Part shown: positions 57,501-64,000 of the stretch, piece by piece
Position numbering within the stretch: the first letter of the stretch is position 1
Layout: each line of letters starts with the position of its first letter
Source of the DNA: Paraspadella gotoi
Lineage: Eukaryota; Chaetognatha
Direction: 5' to 3'
Length of the DNA stretch: 64,000 bases
Assembly (NCBI GenBank): GCA_051294375.1
Contig: CM119269.1
Location: 11,700,883-11,764,882 of the forward strand
Notes under the pieces: generated by a model
What the model saw: only the letters and a program-made list of their open reading frames with translations
Database searches by the model: none
What the model was told of the DNA's origin: nothing
Position numbers and translations under genes: made by a program

Positions 57501-60500
57501 TTGCAAGGAATCCAAATCCGATCTTAAAATTTAAGAATTTGGAATTTGAAATTTGAGCCTATATATATATATATATACTTAATACTATATATAAACATAG
57601 CTCACTGGTGCTTACCAATGTATACAATTAAAAAATAAATTTACCAAAGTATTTTTATTGGTTTTTATTTTTATGTTTTATGTGCTAAATTTTAATTTTT
57701 TAAAATTGTATCATTTTCACATCACTCTAATCCACAGTCCGAACGACTTCCCTCTGTTGGCAAAGCGAGACCGTCCAAGGGTAACCGCGATAGTGACTAG
57801 ATGCGTCACTAAGGGTCGGAAGCTCCCAAAGCTAACAATGGGCATCACAGGCAACCCGGTTGTTGCCATAAGATGTAAATTTAATAGTCTTATTTGATAT
57901 TCTTATATTTTAAATAGAATACATTTATTATTTATTTTTAATATTTTTTCAATTCACCAAACTCTTCTTATTTTAATAATATTATATTTTTAGTTATTTA
58001 TATTATTGTTATTATTTTTATTTTAATGTAATTTTTTTTTATTTTGATAAGCTTAGAATCTTTTTTATTTTATGTCTTATGTTATTTTCAATAATTAGGA
58101 GAGGAGCCAGTTTACTTACTTAATCCAGATTTATTGAAATAGATTATGAAATGAAAAATAATATTTTAAATAAAAAAGGTTTATATCCGTGCAGTTGTAT
58201 TTATTTATTAGATCATTGTAATTATTAAAAAAATTTTCTTAAATCTTTTTATTTAAATCCTTGATTTTGTAGTTTTTTATTTAAATTAAAAGCCCTGAAA
58301 AGTCTGAACAAATTGTGGCAAATCTAATTAACTGACAAGTGAAAACTAATAAAGCTGCTTTCCTCGGAATACAAATGTCCATATATGGATAATTAACAAT
58401 ATCAAAATTAAAAGTTTATATAAATGTTCTTTTAGTAAATATTCACAAAATTTCTATTCATTTAATAAATGGGACAGGCTATGGTGGTTGAAAGCCTCCA
58501 TCACTCTGACAAAATAATAAGATAGCAGTTCCCTGCAAGTCGTGTTCCGATAACCGTTAACTGTTAACGGTTATTAACGGTTAAAAATAATTTTAACTTA
58601 ATCGTTAATATATTTATTTTAACGGTTAAATTCGGTTAATTTTCAAGTGTGATTTTTTTCATTTTTTGGTATGAAATTTTTAAATTTAAAAAAAACTTTT
58701 TTTTTCCTGCTCTCTCTTATTCCCATCTCCCGTTCTCACCATATTTTTACCGCGCTCTCTCTTCTCCACTTTTTCCCTGCTTTTTTCCTTTATTTTTTTT
58801 TTTTTTCTATCCTAATCTCTCTCTTATTCTTTCTTCCTCTTTATTTATCTCCTATTGTTCCTTTCTTTTTCTCTCTCATTTTTCCCCTTTTTCTTTCCCC
58901 CTTTCTTTTTTCTCCTTGTTTCGCTCTTTGCTTTTACCTTTTTAATTTTTTTGCCCTTCCATGCAATATATATTCAATTTAGCTAAAAATAAATAATCCC
59001 TTGAAGAGACAGTAATTATTAAGGCGTAGTAAAATTTCTAAATTTAACTTTAATTAAGAATTCTAAAAAGTGAGGAACGAACAACATTATACTAATGAAC
59101 ATTTATGTAATAAAAAAAATTATAATAAATTTTACAATTTACGCAGTAGGCCATATTTATACTAGTACTGATAAACCAATAAATGTTAAAATTTCAAAAC
59201 AGTTTTTTCTAAGATTTTTTTGCAGATTTGGATTCGTCATAAAAAGTTGATAAAAGAAATATAACTCTTTTTGAAAAATTCCTTCATTAAGTGGGTCAAA
59301 AATTAGAAAAAGCTATATTTTAAGCTGAAAATTAACTTTTTATATATTAAATATAGTTTTTTTAATTTTTAACCCACTTAATGAAAGAATTTTTAAAAAT
59401 GATTTATATTTTCTTTTTATCAACTTTTGACGAGGAATTCAAATTCTACAATCAAAATTAAGAAAAGCCTATTTTGAATTTTTCGATTTTATAAGGATAG
59501 TACTATAATATAAATATAGCCTACTGCTAAAATTAAAAAACATAAAAATAATTTATTTTACAAATTAATGTTCATTGATGGTATGTTGTTCATAATTGAC
59601 TTTTAGAATTTTCGTATGTAACTTTCACTACGCCTTAGTAATTATTGATAAGTGTTAATGACAGAACCGTTCAAAAATAAGCAGTCCCTGAGCTTCGGAT
59701 CAGGCTGTAACACCGTGTTACAGGCGGGTTAAGCGCCCGGTCCCTCTTAACTGCCAGACGACCACCGAGCTAGAACCCCGGACCTTTGGGTTGGGAGGCG
59801 AATGTCTTGCCTCCGGCACCAATGGCCGCTGATGAACGGTTGGTGGATTTTAGTCCACCATACATCCCCCCCTCCGCTGTAGGGAGAAGTCTGTTGCGTC
59901 TCTTCAGTGAATTGTTGTTGTTGGTGGAAAGTTCGTCACCAAGTTGAGGAATGTCGCGCCTGATGTGTTGTGGGCGAAAATGCATCGCCAGGTTGAGGCA
60001 TGTCGCCCTGAAAGTGTTGTTGTTGCTGTTGTGTTCGGGAAGTCGGGCTCACCAATGAAGAGAACAGTAATTATTGTTATGTTAGTGACAAGAACGCGTT
60101 CAATATAAGCAGTCCCTGAGCTTCGGATCAGGCTGTAACACCGTGTTACAGGCGGGTTAAGCGCCCCGTCCCTCTTAACTGCCAGACGACACCACCGGGC
60201 TAGAACCCCCGACCTTTGGGTTGGGAGGCGAATGTCTTGCCTCCGGTACCAACGGCCACTGATGAACGTTGGTGGATTTTAGTCAAGCGCATACCCTTTT
60301 TACTTTTACTTTTTCTCTTTTTTTCTTTCCTTTTTTAAAACGATCAAAGAAGCAAACGAAATAAAACCAAATGAATGAAAAAAAATAATAAAAAACCAAA
60401 TAAAAAAAATTATTTTAAAAAATTAATAATAGAAGGAACAAATCTTAAAAAAGACATTAAGGCTAACTAAAACTATCCTTCTTCAATAATGATGATATAC

Positions 60501-63500
60501 TTTTTAATTAAACTGAAAAATATATTTATTAATCAATAAATCTTTTGATCAATCGATAAAACAACCAGTCTATCAATAAATAAAAATTCATATTTATATT
60601 TATGGTCAATGACCATTGGTCATAGTTTATGAAAGACTAACAACAGAAAACAACTACAAAAATAATGAGGAAGAGAAGAAGTAGAGAAAGAAAAAGAGAA
60701 AGCAAAAGAGAGAAAGAGAAAACAAAATATAGAATTAGAATTTGATGGTATATGATTTGATGGTATTTGATGGTATATGGTTGCGTTATTAGATTAGAAA
60801 AAAATATTTGTTTTGTTACAGGTTCCGCGTACAAACGTTGCATTTAGGAAAAAAAAATCTTTTTAAACTCTTTCCAATATTGTTCAGTTGTTACTTACAA
60901 TATTGATTAACTTTGTAGCACAACACAAATTAGGCCGAACGAAGGATTGGTTAGAAACATCATCACCCGTTTCTAATGATAAAGAGTACCATTTTGGCAA
61001 TTTTAGGAAAAAAAATTATGTCCATTTTTGTCCATTTTTACTTACGACTTCTGATTTGAATGCCAAGGAAAGTTGAGAAAATTTTTTTTACTTTGGAAAT
61101 CCGTTCTTTCTTATCTTCTTTACCTCTGGGTAAATTTATTAGCTTAAATCATTTATAGTTTGCCTATGAATTAATTTCAAAGTTAACAAGTCAAAAGTTT
61201 CAGTTTCAGTCTTTATCATAATTTGTTAAGAAAAAATGAATCAAATTGGTTTAAATTAACAGAAAATATAGCCTATTGAATAAGCTTTTAACACCTATAA
61301 AATTATCAAAAAAACTTCTTTGGTTTAGCCACAAATAATTTTTAATTTGTGACTTTTTGTGACTTGCATTTATTTTTATAAAGAGAATATTTTCAACTCA
61401 TTCATTAGTTTTAAAAAGATGAGGTACATACTGACCTTGATTAATTAAAAAAAAACCGCATACTTTTAACCAATGGAAAGCGTCAGGACTTGTTTTTTCT
61501 CAGAATCGACAGATTTTGCGGAAAAAATTTTCCGCAAAAATCTGTCGATTTACTAAATTTGCTAGGCAACCAAAATTGAAATAAAAATCATGCGCTACCA
61601 TTCATTTTCTTTCTTAAATGCATTTTAAAATATTTTCTTTGATTTGGCTCAATGTAAACATAGTGAGAGAAATAAAGCGAGAGGAAGAAGACAAGAAAAG
61701 GAGGAGAAGAGGGGGAGAGAATGAAAGAGAGGGTGAAAGGCAAAAAAAACGGAAGGCAAATTTGGAAAAATATGTGAAACAATTGTAAGTGAGAAAGAAG
61801 GGAAAATGGAAAGAAAAAGAGGGGAAAAGAAAGGGAAAGAATGAAGATAAGAAAAAAAGGTGAGGAAATGCATAAGTGGCAGAAAAAGGTAGGGGCCGAA
61901 AAAATAGTAAGTGACAGCGTGAGAAGTAAGGGAGGAAAGAGGAAGAGGAAAATATTAAGAAGAGAAAGAAAAGAGGTAAAGAAAAATAATCAGGAAAAAG
62001 CGTATGAAGGAAAAAAAATTGTATCAGATAATGTGGCGTCTTACCTAAAATCTTTTGTATAAGTATTATAGACATGAAGATTCTTATAAGGAATTCGATC
62101 TTTAAAAATTATCTGTACCATAAAAATTCAAGCATACTTATATCTAAAATTACGCAGTTAATGAGATTAGATAAACAATCATTGATGAAATCATGTCTTA
62201 CCGTATTTTTAACTCATAGAAAATTCACTTGGGAAGTTCTAAGTGATGAAAGAAGGAGATAACTTGAGACAACCGTTTTTTTAAATGAGGTGAGGTTCGT
62301 ACTAACCAATGAGATCAAGAAGATGGTAATTAGTGAAGTTCAGGATTTCGTTGTCTAAAAGACTCTGATTGTATGCTAAACCTACAACAACAATTTTATT
62401 TGACATAAAAAAAAGACATGTTTCGACTCTGTTTCAAGTCTTTATCAGCGCATTCAGGAGCCAGAGTTAAAGAGAAAATATTATTAAATACTTAAGTTTG
62501 TTTTAAATCTTAATATTTTAAATTTAAAGTTAAATTATAAAATTAACCGATCTTAACGGTTAACCGTTAAAAATGTTAGTTTAACGGTTAAGCGAATTTC
62601 CTAAAAAATTAACGATTATCGGAACTCTACCTGCAAGCTACAGTTGTAAATTGGTGTACCTGTTTGACTACGACGCCGATGAGGAGTGGAGCTAAAACTC
62701 CAGTTATGGCCCCGGCCGAGTTGGACAGTCCCATTATGATCCCGGCGAAATCAGGGGCTATGTCAATGTGATTGCAGTAGAACCCTCCGCCGAATTGCGC
62801 GCCATTAAAAGCCTGAAGATTAATATAACAGAAATGGGTCATACTAATACTGGTATTGGTATTTTTATTAATAGTATATCGACTATAGAATATTGCCAAA
62901 ATATCTTTTGGCAGCAGTCTAGTTCGTACCTGTGCCATCGTGAGCAACACTATCGCGTAAGCTGGTTGCGTACAGTCTAGATATCCCGTCAGAACGAGAA
63001 ATATCGCCGGCGGGATCATGCCTAAGCTCGACATGAGCTTTCGGGCGTTTTTAACCGTTAGTACTTTGCCTTCGATAAGCAAATCGCAAATAATTCCGAA
63101 GACGTTGATGCAAATCCAGAAGGCGATGTACGGGATAGCGGAAAAGAAGCCGTTCTGCAGGTAATGATGAAATATGTTATTTTAGCTAATTATATTATGT
63201 CTAATTTGTTAACAACAAATGGTTGATGTGGTATAGAGAAGCGGAAAGATAATACTTATGTTGTAAAATTACAAATAATAAATTACCGAAACATCAGAGA
63301 GGAAAATGGCATCAGTACTTTTATATTTTCACTCACCGTTTTGATATCGAATCTCAGAATGTCCTTCATATACGTAGGTATGTTAGTTAAAAGAGTGTAT
63401 GCTCCCCAATCAGAGGCCGCGTTCATGACGATCAATGCCCAGACTGGACCGGACTTAAACATGTCCCTCCACGGGGTCTTCATGTCTTTCCGAGATTTAT

Positions 63501-63982
63501 CGTCCGTACTGTCGCTGCCTAATTCCTTTGTTAAAAAATCTAATTCTATAGAAGATATTCGTGGGTGAACGGCCGGGCTGTCCGCCGCAAACACGCACCA
63601 CAGAATAAACCTTAAAATGGAAGCAGTTTTTGCTCGTTAAAATTGTAATTATAGTCTTGTACTGGCGTCATAAACTGGTCATGTACTGGTCATGTACTGG
63701 TGTCGCTAAAATTTTACCATATCACACCGAAGATTCCGTAAATATAAAATATTGAGCCCCAACCATTATCAAACCCATAATCGCACAATAAAGCGGCCAA
63801 AGGTAAAGTGATGATGTTTCCCACCTTAAAATATAAAAATATTGTCATCTCTAAACGTTATATCTTAATCAAGAGGGCGGTCTGACTTGAGCACCGGCGT
63901 AGCTGAATCCAACCAACTTTCCTCTTTCTTGCGGTGGAGCCCATTTGGACCAAATCACGTGACAGGCGGGAAAGACGACGCC
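53502..63982 (-). CDS. Sialin-like SLC17 anion transporter (5' end outside window)
   Basis: SLC17 proteins are 12-helix MFS carriers. Sialin exports sialic acid from lysosomes with protons and loads vesicles with acidic amino acids. Six exons join in phase (minus): 63982-63887, 63824-63718, 63610-63337, 63154-62930, 62812-62660 and 53738-53502. Diagnostic stretches are [63 protein letters not shown] and [12 protein letters not shown]...DWAKP. They cover roughly helices 4 to 12. These match sialin-type members better than vesicular glutamate carriers, as far as I can judge by eye. The C-terminal tail is hydrophilic and ends [10 protein letters not shown]. The last intron is 8.9 kb and full of mobile elements. 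Further upstream exons lie beyond the right edge. Confidence 0.92.
54630..55748 (+). mobile_element. Helentron-like element copy with rearranged ends
   Basis: Five core units with TTTCCATTTAAACTCATTTC and CTTTCCTACCCACACAC words, a GGGACGGATGGACGGACG run and the hairpin GATCTGCTGATAAGCAGATC followed by CGACTAAAA. About 60 bases later an inverted 5' end appears (GGCAGATCCGACATTG, TTTGCTCAAACTTG at 55712-55746). This looks like two elements head to tail or nested, in the last SLC17 intron. Confidence 0.7.
55880..56095 (-). mobile_element. SINE family A copy
   Basis: TGAAGAGACAGTAATTATTG to GTAGATTTTAGTCCACCAT, the inverse of the 30360-30607 unit. It has a small internal deletion around GCGCCCGGTCGGC. 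Located in the last SLC17 intron. Confidence 0.8.
56631..57108 (-). mobile_element. SINE-like family B unit with repeated ends
   Basis: Starts and ends with the same 31 bases (CACCATCCCAGGCGTTGTGT...CCACAG), 448 bp apart. It therefore holds one full period of the tandem array in inverse orientation. This is what excision from, or insertion of, a tandem multimer or circle would leave. Confidence 0.75.
57735..57872 (-). mobile_element. SINE-like family B fragment
   Basis: CCACAGTCCGAACGACTTCC, GGCAAAGCGAGACCGTCC and CATCACAGGCAACCCGG in inverse orientation. Truncated on the tail side. Confidence 0.75.
58690..58960. repeat. Pyrimidine-rich tract near the left end of the hAT-like element
   Basis: A CTTT/CTCT-rich tract that could pair with the purine-rich tract at 61640-62030 near the other end. 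Open frames here are compositional. Confidence 0.8.
59024..59634. mobile_element. MITE inserted in a SINE, about 10-bp target duplication
   Basis: Ends AAGGCGTAG and CTACGCCTT are perfect inverses. The flanks AGTAATTATT on both sides duplicate a piece of the SINE A tail that is single in other SINE copies. The long duplication points to a Mutator-like or related superfamily, not Tc1/mariner. Confidence 0.85.
59635..60292 (-). mobile_element. SINE family A dimer
   Basis: Two inverse copies of the A unit joined by the same linker as at 30190-30359 (GGTGGAAAGTTCGTCACC, AGGCATGTCGCCCTGAAAG, GTGTTCGGGAAGTCGGGCTC). The tail of the outer unit continues at 58997-59023 on the other side of the MITE. 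Two independent dimers with the same linker imply that the dimer is the mobile or amplified form. Confidence 0.75.
61640..62030. repeat. Purine-rich tract near the right end of the hAT-like element
   Basis: An AAAGAG/GGAGAAG-rich tract on the plus strand. Open frames on both strands are compositional. No gene was recognised between 60300 and 62629. Confidence 0.8.
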
Positions 63983-64000
63983 CTGGTGAGAAAGAAAGTG

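Larger units (their letters stand above)
58540..62629. mobile_element. hAT-like element, 4.09 kb, 8-bp target duplication
   Basis: Terminal repeats TCGTGTTCCGATAACCGTTA (left) and TAGAGTTCCGATAATCGTTA (right, inverted) match at 17 of 20 positions. CCTGCAAG is duplicated exactly on both sides (58532-58539 and 62630-62637). An 8-bp duplication is characteristic of hAT transposons. The ends carry many TTAACGGTTA words. Inside are a pyrimidine tract (58690-58960), a SINE A dimer with a MITE in it and a purine tract (61640-62030). No hAT transposase or BED finger was recognised, so it appears non-autonomous. It interrupts a remnant of the foldback terminal repeat. Confidence 0.85.

Noticed and set aside
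58649-58982. Phe/Ser/Leu-rich ORFs resembling membrane proteins
   Set aside because: They arise from the pyrimidine-rich tract in the hAT-like element. No start context or homology is visible.

Overview
The window is nuclear DNA of an invertebrate animal. Its genes are split by GT-AG introns, its protein families are metazoan (DGK-theta, Rab39, sialin-like SLC17, ADP/ATP carrier, SLC6 transporter), intergenic DNA is AT-rich, and it is full of (CT)n/(GA)n tracts, tRNA-derived SINEs, foldback/MITE elements and Helentron-like elements. I cannot name the species. A lophotrochozoan or crustacean-like genome is only a guess from the repeat content.

Layout. Bases 68-7500 (+) hold an SLC6 neurotransmitter-type transporter whose exons are all recognisable but broken by small, mostly homopolymer-like indels. 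Bases 8816-38393 (-) hold a diacylglycerol kinase theta gene: three C1 domains, two RA-like domains and the catalytic domain, with 21 exons that join in phase plus a broken accessory-domain exon. A complete 8-exon 2-oxoglutarate/Fe(II) oxygenase-like gene (24541-29632, +) lies antisense inside one DGK intron. A GC-rich, CCAAT-rich stretch at 39175-39600 looks like the DGK promoter. Then come a 7-exon ADP/ATP carrier (42785-50827, +), a 6-exon Rab39 (51745-52931, +) and, convergent with it, the 3' part of a sialin-like SLC17 transporter (53502 to beyond the right edge, -).

Assembly. Two 25-N joins (43-67 and 13327-13351) both sit at low-complexity minisatellites of the DGK gene. The segment after the second join (13352-20884) repeats 8200-13065 with many indels, and carries two insertions absent from the first copy. 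The best explanation is unmerged overlap between neighbouring contigs, probably from two haplotypes. Bases 1-42 match the DGK minisatellite near 9750, so the same thing may have happened at the first join. The frame-broken SLC6 copy would then be an unpolished duplicate of a better copy left of the window.

Repeats. The filled and empty sites in the two DGK copies delimit a Helentron-like family. Introns of the carrier and SLC17 genes hold a 2.6-kb foldback element and a 4.1-kb hAT-like element with an 8-bp target duplication, itself carrying SINE and MITE insertions. A 611-bp Tc1/mariner derivative with a clean TA duplication lies inside another TIR element. The genes do not form a pathway. 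They are independent loci for signalling (DGK, Rab39), membrane transport (SLC6, SLC17, ADP/ATP carrier) and a predicted hydroxylase.
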